Positions 1 through 9,837 of a stretch of DNA of 64,000 bases are shown piece after piece; position 1 is the stretch's first letter; every line of letters starts with the position of its first letter. The position numbers and the translations under genes are program-made. Under the pieces are notes generated by a model, which saw only the letters and a program-made list of their open reading frames with translations, made no database searches and was not told where the DNA came from. This stretch comes from CAKZLS01 sp963786305. Its GTDB lineage: Bacteria; Pseudomonadota; Alphaproteobacteria; Rhodospirillales; Defluviicoccaceae. The stretch spans positions 1 through 64,000 of the forward strand of contig CAWAYL010000010.1 of the NCBI GenBank assembly GCA_963786305.1, written 5' to 3'.

Positions 1-2092
1 TGTAAAGCTTGGAAGTTGTTTGGTCTGCGGGCGACAATTTCTCGACGCCTATCCGAACCGCCTGGGTATCGAGCGCAGCCACCGGAACTTTCCAGGGCGG
101 CGAGTGCATGGCCTGCTCGGCAGGCAGCACGCCGTCTCTTATGCATTTTGTAAACAGAACCAACAGATCCCGAGACGGGTTGCCGTTGCATCGACACTGA
201 TCGTGTCCTCGGCGGTATCGGGGTCGAAGGCTGCGATCCCCAAACGTTCGCGGAATTCACGCACGCGCACCATGCATCCACCATTCGCAGTCTTCCGACT
301 TGCAGCGCATCCGGTTCATGGTCACGGCAAGCGGACGGATCCGGCCATTGCCTTCCAAGCTTGCGCATGACCTCGACTGCACTGGGATGGCGATCTTCCG
401 GATAGCGACCAGGATCTGGCCCGCGCAACCCGGAGCTCAGTATGCCGTCCACCGACCGAGTGGATGACAACGACGGCTTCATGGGCGACGTCATCCAGAT
501 CGATCACGACTTCATGGATCAGAACATGGACCAGGCGTTGCTTGACCCGGGCATCGGTGGCGTGGTTGCGTTCCAAACAGCCGGCAGATCCTGCGCGAGC
601 TGCATCAAGGCTTCTTGATCGAGTACTCTTCCGGACGTGCTGCGGCCTCTGCCTCCTTGTCGACGAGGCGTCGCTCAAGTTCGATGACACGCTCGAGGGC
701 TACGTTCCACCTCGCCTCCAGTTCACGGGCAACATGTCGGTTGGCCGGGTCGACCAGCTCATAGCGACGTGACGCCAAGGACGCCTGGTCGCGCGCCTCT
801 GGAGAGCTCACGCTCTCGGCTTGCCGCACTTCGGCAGCAGCCTTGGTCACTTGGTCGGCAGCGTGCATCGCCGCGTCGAAGGCGCGATCCGAGACCGCTC
901 CGAGGGTATGCTCTGCTATGGCACGGTCGACACGAACCCACGATGCCGATGCAAAGCCCGGCGCCGACATGGCCGTCTGCCTCTCGGCACTGATGACGAT
1001 GGGCATGGCCGGAGCGCATGCCGTCGAGGACGCGCATCATGCGGCCGCAGTGCCCGCGACGGACCAGCCCAGTCAGAAGGGCGCGTCCACCGCGCGCTGC
1101 TTTTCGGGAGGCCCGCTTTTGCATGTGGGCGTTCTCCTGGATCATGCGCTGGTTTTCCTTGAACGCCTCCCAGGTGATGTCCGACCCTTGGTGATTGTCT
1201 TTCAGCAAAGCGCCCCATTCCTTTGAGTGCCTCGGCGATGACCATTGCTCTTGCGCCCGCGGCCATCGACCATGTCGGTTCGATGACTTCTCCTGCCAAA
1301 GGCGTAGGCGCCGGCATAGATCGGGCTTTTCGGGACCTACATGACCGTCTGGATCGGCCGCCGGCTTCCACTCGATCTTGTAGCTCGCCGCGTTGCGCCG
1401 GACGACCGGAAGCTGGATCTTCGACAGCCGCGCCCCAAAGGAAAACCTGACGGCCACTGCCAAGCTCGCGGAATTTCTTGAACGACGGATGGATCGTGTC
1501 GGCCACCCGCTCATCCAGATGCATTCTCGATCTGGCCACCCTCACTCCAGCAGTAACCAGGCGGCAGGAGTTCAAACCGCAGTTGGCCGCGCTGCGCCTT
1601 CAGAGTCACAGGCAGCCTGGCCTCGCTGGCGCAGAAGGCTCAGCTCATATTCCGACATCGTTCCCTTCAAACCCAACAACAGCCGATCATTGATCAGCTG
1701 CGGGATTGATGACGACACCATCACAGGAGTGGATCACCAGGGTGCCGGCAAGAGCGCGAAAGGTGGAATGTCAGTGATGCCAGTCTCGGCCATTTCGCGC
1801 CAACCCTTGAGGCCTCGATGCAATACACGGCGCCTACACCACCACCACAAACGGCAGCAACCAACTTCTGGAAACCTGGTCGCGCGATCTGACCGGAACC
1901 CGAGCGGCCAAGATGATCATCAATGGTCGTCACCGACACAAACCCGGCCGCTTTGGCCTTGTCGGCCAATGACTCTGTAGCCGTCGTTGGCTCTCGGTAT
2001 TGCCGGCAACCTGAGCCATGGTGGATTGGCGAATATGAGACCACAGCGTCGCGTGCGAGGTGATCTGACGTGAACTTCTCGCGGGAGTTCAT
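1..2092 (-). pseudogene. Relic of a large serine recombinase, multiply frameshifted
   Basis: Following the minus strand through changing frames recovers a large serine recombinase in the right order. Near 2090-1720 is the resolvase-like part (LADKAKAAGFVSVTTIDD, RPGFQKLVAAV). Near 1575-1100 is the recombinase domain (VVRRNAASYKIEW, ENQRMIQENAHMQKR). A zinc-ribbon-like CGRMMRVL follows, then a coiled coil near 1000-605 (LVDPANRHVAREL), and a C-terminal part (LIHEVVIDLDDVA, GGRHTELRVAR) that runs off the left edge. The frame changes at least five times and the N-terminal stretch that should carry the catalytic serine is unrecognisable, so this copy cannot be active as read. Such proteins catalyse site-specific DNA exchange on mobile elements. 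It sits just beyond the last phage tail gene, so it may be the element that cut the prophage's left end. Part of the damage could be sequencing indels. Confidence 0.8.
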
Positions 2093-2600
2093 CGCCGCCC
2101 TCCTTCACGCTGAGCTTCAGACCACGCTCCGGTCGAGGGCGCCGAGCAGCAGGTCGGCGAGGGCTTGGGCAGGATTCCTGAAGTCCGACGTCAACGGCGG
2201 CTCGGCCGTCGGTCGTTCCAGCCGCAGACGGAGTTGCGTTCGTGGTTGCATCTTCTGCTGGTTCATCGGCATCCTCCTCTTTGATGGGAAGAGGCGAAGA
2301 TGCGCCGTCAGTCAGTTCCTGCGACAGGGTCCTGAGAACCAACGACGGAATTTCCAAAAGTGTATCGACCGCTACCAGCGGCGGGCCGATCGCCATGCTG
2401 ACACAGGCAGCGCCATCGCACATCCAGGCGGGAACCTCACGCGTCAGTCCCGGTGGCTCCCTCGACGACTCAGGACTTCGACGCCATCCCCGACAGCGCC
2501 GCGGTGGGCAGGAAGCCGCTGTAGATACAGCGGATGCCATGGATATTCGATTGAGACGGATCGCGAAGGGTATGCAGAATGATGGTCAGTTTGGGTGGCG
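2093..2600. other. Stretch without a supported gene
   Basis: No reading frame here looks like a complete protein. On the minus strand a short peptide with the words IEYPWHPLY can be read near 2560-2520. It resembles the start of small proteins found beside mobile elements and may belong to the recombinase element. The rest reads as low-complexity GC-rich shadow frames. The join between phage and recombinase DNA should lie in or close to this stretch. Confidence 0.4.
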
Positions 2601-2768
2601 CGGTTATGCATGATAGTGGACGCGGCCTTGCGGAACGCCCACGGCGCACCATCGTCCGCCGCCGCGATGTCCTCGTCTCCCCGCGCATAAAGACCGGCGT
2701 GCGGCCGTTCGCCCAGACGGCATGGTAGAGTCGCGGAGCGAGCGGACTGGGCGCACTGGCGCGCTCAC
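2600..2768 (-). pseudogene. N-terminal fragment of a small phage tail-end protein
   Basis: A GTG at 2768 overlaps the stop of the upstream tail gene in a GTGA arrangement typical of phage operons. After a few codons and a frame change the minus strand reads LYHAVWANGRTPVF and then DEDIAAADDGAPWAF, which looks like genuine protein. It then loses sense near 2600, where recombinase-associated DNA begins. I do not recognise a family. It is best read as the truncated last gene of the tail operon. Confidence 0.35.
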
Positions 2769-3383
2769 GGCCACGTCACCCCCTTGAGCGCGTCCCACGC
2801 CGCCTGATCGTCGCCGGCGTCGCGGATCGCCCGCCGTGGTCTCCAGCCGCAGCTTCTTGAGCCCGGCGCCGCGCCGCAGCCAGGCGTCCCGCCTGGCCAT
2901 CACCACCTGCGCCGCCTCGCGCACGCTGCGCACCGGCTGATCGGTCTCGGGATTGACGGTGTTGCCGACGTCGGCATCGAGGAACGGGAAGTCGCCGGGC
3001 TCGATGGGATCGGCGGGCGGCAGGGCGAGCGCCGCCTTCGCCTCGCGCAGAGTCTCCTCCAGCTCGAGCGCCTCGCCGGCGAGGACGGCGACGACGCGGG
3101 CCCGCTCCTTCTCGGCGCGGGCGTCGACCTTGTCGAGCATGGCCTGGCGCGCATCGGCGCGGAACGCCAGCCAGTACTCCTCGACCACCTCGGTGGCGGT
3201 GACGGTGAAGCGCGGACCGTGGCGCTCGAAGACGTCGGGATCGAACGACCGCTCGAAGCCGACCATTCTGACCGGCCGCAACACCGGCTTACCGCCTTCT
3301 CGCTTGATCTCGGACGGATCGAGATCCCGCCTGGCGTGGTAGAAGCGGACGATGGCCTCGTCCCTGATCACCGCATACTTCAT
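2765..3383 (-). CDS. Phage tail-end protein of unknown function (one frameshift)
   Basis: The ATG at 3383 overlaps the stop of the glycine-rich gene (ATGA). The protein begins MKYAVIRDEAIVRFYHARRD and has a charged helical middle of about 60 residues. It returns to frame at the C-terminus as IRDAGDDQAAWDALKGVTWP before a stop at 2765. The length is 3n+1, which fits one extra base near 2840. Position and size (about 205 residues) suggest a tail fibre accessory or assembly protein, but no family is recognised. Confidence 0.6.
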
Positions 3384-4136
3384 GAGGAAGGCCCCCTGAC
3401 GTCTCCGACATTGATCCAGGTCACAAAGCTGGCGCCGGCGAGGTACTTGCCGGCGGCGCCCGCCGATCCGCCGCCGCCGTTGTCTCCGGCGGAGCCGCTG
3501 GCGCCGCCGGCGCCGAGGGCGCCGCCCTTGCCGCCGCCGCCGCTCCAGGCGGAGGCGCAGCCACTGGTGCAGGTGCCGCCGGCACCGCCGTTTCCGGGCG
3601 CGGTCTGGCTGCCGCCCTGACCCGGGTGCAGGCCGCCGCCGCCGCCGCCAAGGCCGGCGCCGCCGCCGCCGCCGCCGCCCTTGACCGTGCAGGAGTACGT
3701 ATTCTCGCCGGAGGAGCAGGAATCGCTCCCCCGGCCGCCGGCGCCGCCGCCACCGCCGCCGCCCGCGATCATCCCCTGGTTGTCGACGGTGGTGGCGACG
3801 GTGGTGGAAAGGGCGGTGCCACCGGCCGCGCCGGCGCCGCTGTTGGCGACACCGCCATTGCCGCCCCGGCCGATGATCGAGCCCAGGTTGACCAGCGTCA
3901 CCTTGCTGCCGGCGGGAAGATCGATGGCGAACGCGGGGATCGCCGTTCGACGAGGAATTGATGATCACCCCGGCGTTGACGCTGACCGTCACGGTGACCG
4001 GCGCGACACCATCCCAGCCGTGGTTGCCCTGAAGGTCGGCCGCCAGGTCGTAGTCGGTGGTGTTGGCAGCGAGGACGACGTCGAAGGTCTTGCCGCCGCC
4101 GGCGCCGAATCCGGAAAGGACGTTCACCCCCAGCAT
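3380..4136 (-). CDS. Glycine-rich tail tip or adhesin-like protein
   Basis: Translation starts at 4136 within a TGATG overlap with the tail fibre gene. The first about 70 residues are a normal beta-rich domain (TFDVVLAANTTDYDLAADL). After a frame slip near 3940-3900 the rest is dominated by glycine tracts (GGGGGGGAGG, KGGGGGGGAGLGG) containing two cysteine-bearing loops (SCSSGENTYSC and CTSGC), and it ends ITW-like as FVTWINVGDVRGPSS. Glycine-rich tips with variable loops are known from phage receptor-binding adhesins, where they determine host range; that role is inferred here from composition and position at the distal end of the tail operon. The net length of 3n+1 indicates one inserted base. 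Confidence 0.65.
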
Positions 4137-5131
4137 CAGCCGTCGTCCTTGGCGTCGACGCCGTAGAGGATGCGCAGGCCCTTGAGCACGGCGTCGGCGG
4201 GATAGGTGTCGGCGGCAGTTGGCGGCGTTGCGGTAGACGAGGAGGTTGAGGAGATCGCCCTCGGCGGCGCCGGTGATCGATCCCTCGCCCGCGGGCGAGA
4301 CGCGGGTCGCGCCGGCGGTGCCGTTGGCGCTGTCGGTCAGCGACGCGACATTCATCTCCCACGCCGTGGGCGGGGCGTCGCCGTCGCCCTGAGCGGTGGC
4401 ATAGACCTCCCAGGCGACGTCGCCGGTCTGGGTATCGGCAGGGCGCCCAGATCACCTGGAAGGCGAGCGTCCCCTCGTCCCAGCTCTTGGGTGCCGCGAT
4501 CTGCACCATCGCGCCTTCGTTGGCGGCGGCATCGAAGGGAAGGCCGACCCAGTGATCGAAGCCGCCGCCGTAGTCGGCGGGGTCGCCGCAGGGGGCGTCG
4601 AGCCACGGCTTCATCGCCAGGGCCGGCACCCAGAGGGTGTGCTTGCCCTGGGCGATGTAGAGGGTGTCGGCATCGCCGACGGTGGGGACGTCGCCGGCGC
4701 CGGTGCCGGTATCCTTCACCGCCGCGGAGCCGAGCTCGAGGTTGGCGCGGGCTCCCGCCGGCGTCCGCGGCGCCGGTGCCGCCGTCGGCGACGGCCAAGG
4801 GATCGATGCCGGCGATGCTGCCGCCGGTGATGGCGACGGCGCCGGCGTCCTGGCTCGCCATCGAGCCCAGCGGCGCCCCGTCCTTGTAGGGACTGAACGT
4901 ATTGGTGGCGGGATCGATCGCGCCCTCGACGATCCAGTCGCCGCCGTCATAGCGTATGACCAGCCACGGCGTCGCGGCATCGTCGATCCATACCATCCCG
5001 GCCTCGGCGTAGGCCGGCGCCGCCGGCCCCTTGTGGCAGGAGACGACGGCGGCGAAGGCACTGTTGAGGCGCTGCACCAGCTGCGTGCCGCTCTCGGTGT
5101 CGACGAAGGCCTTGGGGTTGTATTGGCTCAT
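4136..5131 (-). CDS. Phage tail fibre-like protein
   Basis: The ATG at 5131 opens MSQYNPKAFVDTESGTQLVQ. The N-terminal about 120 residues read cleanly and include GMVWIDDAATPWLVIRYDG and the repeat-like PLAVADGGTGA, typical of tail fibre shafts. After slips near 4770 and 4440 the text continues through YIAQGKHTLWVPALAMKPWL and GLPFDAAANEGAMVQIAAPK to a C-terminus AVLKGLRILYGVDAKDDG with its stop at 4136. The total is 332 codons, so insertions and deletions cancel out. It follows protein J and precedes the glycine-rich tip gene, as expected for the host-recognition end of a siphophage tail. A heptad-repeat array lies 18 bases upstream of its start. Confidence 0.7.
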
Positions 5132-5148
5132 GCGGGTTCCTCGCGCTG

Positions 5149-5295
5149 CAGCTGTCAGCCATCAGCTTTCAGCTTGTTGAAGTTCAGCGGTGCGGTTTCA
5201 GAGTTCGGCGAAAGACGCGGCGGGACGTGATCGCGCCAACCGTCGTCGATGGCCACGGCAGATAGCTGATCGCTGATTGCTGACAGCTGACCGCT
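5149..5295. repeat. Inverted pair of heptamer-phased arrays between gene J and the tail fibre
   Basis: Positions 5149-5176 are four consecutive heptamers (CAGCTGT, CAGCCAT, CAGCTTT, CAGCTTG). Positions 5261-5295 are five (GATAGCT, GATCGCT, GATTGCT, GACAGCT, GACCGCT). The second array is the reverse complement type of the first: over 28 aligned bases about 23 can pair. The spacer is 84 bases. A transcript could therefore fold into a long stem. The element starts immediately after the stop of J and ends just upstream of the fibre start. Confidence 0.75.
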
Positions 5296-5296
5296 C

Positions 5297-8200
5297 CTAT
5301 CCCGCCTCGTAGCCATAGCCGCGGGCGACCCAGTCGAAGGTGCGGGCGACGCCGGCGCCGGCGGCGTCCCGGAAGGTGATGGCGAACGCCGGCGGCGACT
5401 GGCCGGTGATCGCGAAGACGTCGCCGGTCGCCATGGCCTGGCCGGAGACGGCGATCGCCGGCGTGGTGCGGAACGCCGGCGCGAAGGTGACGGTGAGGCC
5501 CTCGGGCGGACAGAGGACGTCGTTGGCGCCGTCGACCCGGTCGGGCATGTCGACGGTGACCGAGAGCGCCGAGACCAGCGGCGTCACCGAGGGATTGAAG
5601 CTCTTGAGCCGCGCCCGCCACTGGAAGGCGCGCGCGGTGGTGTCGCCGATGACGAACGGCCGCCAGTCGCTCCAGGTGGGCGAGGCTTGCGGATCGTCAT
5701 CGGTGGTGCGGACCTCGAGCCAGGCGTCGTACTGGCCGGGCTCCGCTCCCGACAGCCGCTCGACGGACTTCAGCGCGGTCCAGTTCTTGACCAGGTTGGC
5801 GACGTTCTCGGCGGTGACCTCGAGGACGGCGGTGATCCGGCTGGTATAGACGGCGCCGAGATCGAGGGCGCCGGCGAAGGTGTAGGTGCCCTCCGCGGCG
5901 ATGCCGGCGAGGCCGTAGGCGAGGACGTCGATGTCGGCGAGCGCCGGCCAGTCGGCGAGGGTGTCGGCGCCGGCGAGCTTGAGGCGGCCGTTGACGACGG
6001 CGCACGAGTCCTTGGTGCCGGCGAACGTCCGGGTGCTCGGCGACGGTCTCGACGACGTTGCGCCCCAGCACCGCCGTCGCCGTGGTGACGACCAGGGCGG
6101 CGGCCCCGCTCTCGCGGCCGCCGAGATCGACGGCCTTGATCAGGTAGGTGCCGACCATCGCCGGCACGGTGATCGGAGGTGGCCGGCTTCGCCACCCGGG
6201 CGACCAGGTCGACGGCGCCGTTCCAGGTGGCGCCGGACGAGCACGGGCGCGAACTTGATGCGGTAGTGCGCCAGATCGAGATCGGGGACCGCGTCCCAGG
6301 AGAGGTGCGCGGTGTCGCCGAGAACGTTGACGGCGAAGCCGGCGACGTCCGAGGGCGGCTCGGTCTTGCCGACGACCACGTGGGTGGTGGACGCCCAGTC
6401 GGAGGTGCGCCCGAGCCCGCTTACCGCCCGCAGCCGGATGTCGTAGGTGACACCGTCGTCGACGGGACCGATGGCGATGACGCGGGTATCGGCCGGCGCC
6501 GGCGGCGCCACCGCCCAGGCCTCGTCGGTGCCGGCGCGGCGGTAGCGGGTCTGGATGTGCTCGGCCGGAACCGAGGGGCTCGGCCGCGGCGCCAGGGTGA
6601 TCAGCATCCGCGACTGCACCTGGCCGTTGGGCCCCAGGGTCAGCGCCTCGGTGCCGCTGTCGACGGTCTCGATCACCGGCTTCGGCCGGCCGCTGGTATT
6701 CGATCGACCGGCGGGAAGCTGATCGGCGGGATCGAAGGCGCGGGACCGGGCCGGTATCGGCGTCGTGCACCGCGGGGGCCGCGTCCACCAGGATCAGCGT
6801 CGCCCGGAAATCGCCGGCGTGGCGGATCGCCTTGACCAGCAGATCGACGCTCTCGCGCGTCGGCCTCGCCGAACAGGACGAGGTCGCCCGGCCGCGGCGC
6901 GCTCGCCGCCGGGATCGGCTGCACGAACGCGATCGTCTTCGTCTCGCCGGGCGCGGTCGCGACCGAGGCGGAGACCGAGCTGCCGTCGGCAAGCCGGAAC
7001 CGCGCGCGCGTAGGTCTTGCCGGCCTCCATGGCGACCACGTCGTCCAGGGTCGCCGAGACGGCGTCGCCATTGTCGTCCGTTGCCACCGCCTTGACCCGG
7101 GCCCAGCCGCCGCCCCACATCGGCACGTCGTGGCTGACCTTGACCAGATCGCCGGCGGTGCACACCAGGTGATCGATGTCGCAGGAGAGCTCGTAGGTCT
7201 CGGGGCGCAGCGTTCCGGCGGCGAGGTGATAGCGGCCGTGCTTCCAGGCGAGGTCGGCGTCGGTGCAGCCGAACAGCTCCAGGGTCTCGAACCGGCTGGC
7301 GTTGGTCTCGTCGTAGCCGTCGGCATAGACGATGCGCTCGTCCTGCTCCCACTCGCGCTCGGGATTGACGAACCGGACCTTGAGGCCATGGGGCAGCCGG
7401 GCGAAGGTCTTGAGCCCGCGAAAGCCGGTGGCGTTGCGCGGGGTGAAGTGCTGGATCGGCACCGTCTGCGGCACGTCGCGGACGACGGAGAATTTGCCGT
7501 CGCGCATGCCGAACGCCGCCCGCCCCGAGGCGGCGATGTCGCGGAGCAGCTCGAACACCGTCGTCGGATAGTCGATGACGGCATCGAAGGTATAATCGGG
7601 CGTCGCCGCCGCCCACGCCTGGAACGCCTCCAGATCGAGCCGGTCGTCGGCGACCGGCCGCGGGTTGGCGCTGCCCCGGAGCACGTCGCAGATACGCCCA
7701 GGCCGGATGGCGGACGGCCTGGGGATAGCTCCATCCGCCGCCGCCCCACAGCACCGGCAGCAAGCGCCTCGGCGATCGCCGAGAACTGGTCGACGACGCC
7801 GTTCAGCTGATCGGTGGCCTTGATCCGCATGGCGACCAGGCAGCGGCCGGTGGCCCGGATCGGATCGGTGTATGCGACGGTGCGGACGGCGGAGACATAG
7901 CTGTCGTCGCGGATGCGGGGCGAGGTGGTGTCCTCGGTGATGCGGGTGAAGCGCAGCTGGTAGCGGCCCTTCTCCGGCCGGCTTGATGCGGGTGCCCCGC
8001 CGGACGATCTGCTCGGTGGCCGCGGTGTAGGTGAAACTGCCGTGGGCGATCCACGGATCCGTTGTGCCGGCCTTGCGGTAGTCGACGGCGATGGTCACCG
8101 AGCGCTCGCCGGCGGCCGCCGTCGTCGGCGAACGAGACCAGGCCGTGGAAGGTGATGTCGATGACGATCTCGTCGGCGCCGTCGTGGCTCTCCAGCAGCC

Positions 8201-9050
8201 TGCGGCCCGCCGGCGTGGGTCACTTTCAGCGAGTACGGATCCTCGCGGATGGTGCTGGAGTAAAGGGTGATCGGCGGATCATCCGCGTAGCCCTGGCGAA
8301 CCTCGGTCTCGACGCCCTCGAACTGCTCGAGCGGCACGGTGCCGATGCGCATCTCCGAGAGCTGCAACGGACCGTAGCCGAAGTCGAACAGCATGCGCAG
8401 ATACTGGTCGTTGCCCTCGACCTCGGTATAGGGATGCGCCGCCAGGGTCGGGAACACCCGGTGGCGGCCATAGACCCGTGGCACCGGTCCGTAGCGGTTG
8501 GCCCGGTTCTGGGTGCCGGTGACCGCCAGCGTCGGGCTGGTGCGGGTCTGCGGTCCTCCGGCGGAAAGCTCGCCCAGCTTCGGCGTCGGCGGCGGGGCGA
8601 TGGCGTTGATCGCCAGGGTGCCGACCATGGTGATGAGGCCGCCGGCGATGCCGCCGACGACGGTGGCGGCGCTGACCCCGAGGATGGTCGCTCCCGCCGG
8701 CACCAGCGCCGCGCCGATCGCCGGACCCAGCGCCATGGCGGCGGCGATCACGGCGATGGTCAGCACCACCCGGAGCGGGCTCTTGCCGCCGCCGCCGCCG
8801 CGGGGCGCCACCCGCACCGTCACCACCGTGCCCGGCTTCGGCCGCACCCGGTGCCAATACTCGCGCGCCAGCGGCACCGGCTCCCGGGTCATGGCCGCGT
8901 CGCACAGCCACACGTGGGCCGAGGCGGCCAGCACCGGATCGAGCGCCAGCGACGCCATGATCTCGGCGATCGTGCCGCCCGCCGGCACCACCCGGTCGAT
9001 GCGCTCGGCCGAGAACGGCCGCGGGCAGGCAAGGAGGCGGACGCTTCCAG
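5297..9050 (-). CDS. Phage host-specificity protein J (TipJ-like), frameshifted
   Basis: This is the large tail-tip protein that contacts the host receptor. The minus strand reads an N-terminal segment (LLACPRPFSAERIDRVVPAG), a hydrophobic glycine/alanine region near 8780-8560, and the typical NRANRYGPVPRVYGRHRVFP and NDQYLRMLFDFGYGPLQLSE. It continues through FGMRDGKFSVVRDVPQ, GLKVRFVNPEREWEQDE and ELSCDIDHLVCTAGDLVKV to fibronectin-like parts near 6676-6300. The C-terminus is RTFDWVARGYGYEAG at 5297. About 1,250 codons is normal for the family. At least seven frame changes occur (for example near 8220, 8100, 7990, 7680, 6700 and 6240), so the gene cannot be translated as written. The start is uncertain because no in-frame ATG is visible near 9050. 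Confidence 0.75.
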
Positions 9051-9060
9051 ATGCCGGAAG

Positions 9061-9167
9061 ACAGGGATCAGGGATCAGATTGGGGTTCGTCGTGCGGCGA
9101 CGTCATTCCCCTGCTCCCGCCGACGCTGACCTCTGATACCTGATCCCTGTCCTCTGTCATCTGATAC
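9061..9167. repeat. Second inverted pair of heptamer-phased arrays
   Basis: Positions 9126-9167 are six perfect heptamers (CTGACCT, CTGATAC, CTGATCC, CTGTCCT, CTGTCAT, CTGATAC). Positions 9062-9075 are two copies of CAGGGAT followed by CAGATTG. The arm 9061-9078 can pair with 9133-9150 at 17 of 18 positions. The element lies at the end of the C40 peptidase gene and just before J, and it encodes the odd C-terminal tail of the peptidase (QMTEDRDQVSEVS). Confidence 0.75.
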
Positions 9168-9568
9168 CGGTAGATTCCGATGACCCGACGCCGCCACTTC
9201 TGGCCGTCGTAGCGTTCGAGGCAGGCGTCGATGCCTTCTTCGATGTGCAGCATCCAGCCGCGGGCGACGACCATGCCGACGTGCATGGGCTGGTTCATCA
9301 GGCGCATCAGCACCACGTCGCCTGGGCGCTCGTGGCCGCGGGGCACTTCCCGCCACAGGTCCATCTGGCCGCGGACCAGGCGGCCGATGTCGTCGGCGTC
9401 CCGGGTCGAGGCGTAACCGGCGACATAGGAGGGCAGATGGATGCCGAATCGCTCGGCGGCTATGAGGACGACAAGCCCCCAACAATCCGCGCCGTTGCGG
9501 TCACGGCCGTGCTCACGGAACGGCAGGCCGATGTAGTCGGCCGTCCAGTCGGGGATCGTGTCGCTCAT
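9068..9568 (-). CDS. NlpC/P60 (C40) phage tail peptidase
   Basis: The 166-residue protein starts MSDTIPDWTADYIGLPF and carries the C40 signature. The nucleophile context is RDRNGADCWGLVVLIAAERF, with Cys in DCWG near residue 29. The histidine context is QPMHVGMVVARGWMLHIEEG near residues 93-110, so a Cys-His peptidase site is present. In siphophages this gene sits next to J and helps the tail cross or remodel peptidoglycan. It is one of the few intact phage genes here. The last about 25 residues are encoded by heptamer repeat DNA and are probably an extension rather than part of the fold. The ATG at 9568 is preceded by a leader, GGTCAGTAAGCAAGG at 9579-9593 on the plus strand, that nearly matches one before the tape measure gene. 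Confidence 0.8.
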   Translation of the reverse strand: MSDTIPDWTADYIGLPFREHGRDRNGADCWGLVVLIAAERFGIHLPSYVAGYASTRDADDIGRLVRGQMDLWREVPRGHERPGDVVLMRLMNQPMHVGMVVARGWMLHIEEGIDACLERYDGQKWRRRVIGIYRYQMTEDRDQVSEVSVGGSRGMTSPHDEPQSDP

Positions 9569-9724
9569 TGTCGTGCAGGGTCAGTAAGCAAGGTTGGGAT
9601 TTGCTCGGCGGCTGGCAACTTGGAGGGGCGGTTTATTCACTGTGGAGACTGCTGCAACTCCGCTCAACGAGCTGAGTGATATGGAGCAAATCCAGCTCCG
9701 CTGCTGAGGCATGAGCGGATGTCG

Positions 9725-9738
9725 AAGGAATGTTCCTT
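9725..9738. promoter_or_regulatory. Perfect inverted repeat upstream of the cargo ATPase
   Basis: AAGGAA-TG-TTCCTT is a perfect 6+6 palindrome. It lies 35 bases before a promoter-like pair and 100 bases before the ATPase start. It could be an operator; this is inference from position only. Confidence 0.35.
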
Positions 9739-9772
9739 AAATGGTAGAACCTGACCCACTGCAGCCATTCAT

Positions 9773-9800
9773 TTGCGATCCTTTGGCTGGATGGTAATAT
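9773..9800 (+). promoter_or_regulatory. Candidate sigma-70 promoter for the P-loop ATPase cargo
   Basis: TTGCGA at 9773-9778 and TAATAT at 9795-9800 are separated by 16 bases, and the start codon follows 37 bases later behind a GAGGGGG ribosome binding site. The cargo gene thus appears to have its own promoter, opposite in direction to the phage tail operon. Confidence 0.5.
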
Positions 9801-9837
9801 GGTGCGCGAATAAACTGGACTTCCTGAGGGGGAAACT

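Noticed and set aside
1..2092. Recombinase as the prophage integrase
   Set aside because: It is a transposon-type large serine recombinase relic without a visible attachment site, and could equally be a later insertion.
3421..3961. Long alanine- or proline-rich frames opposite the glycine-rich gene
   Set aside because: They are shadows of the GGC/GCC-rich coding strand with no start signals or protein-like composition.
5149..9167. Heptamer arrays as a CRISPR array
   Set aside because: Units are seven bases with no 20-50 base spacers, and no cas genes are nearby.
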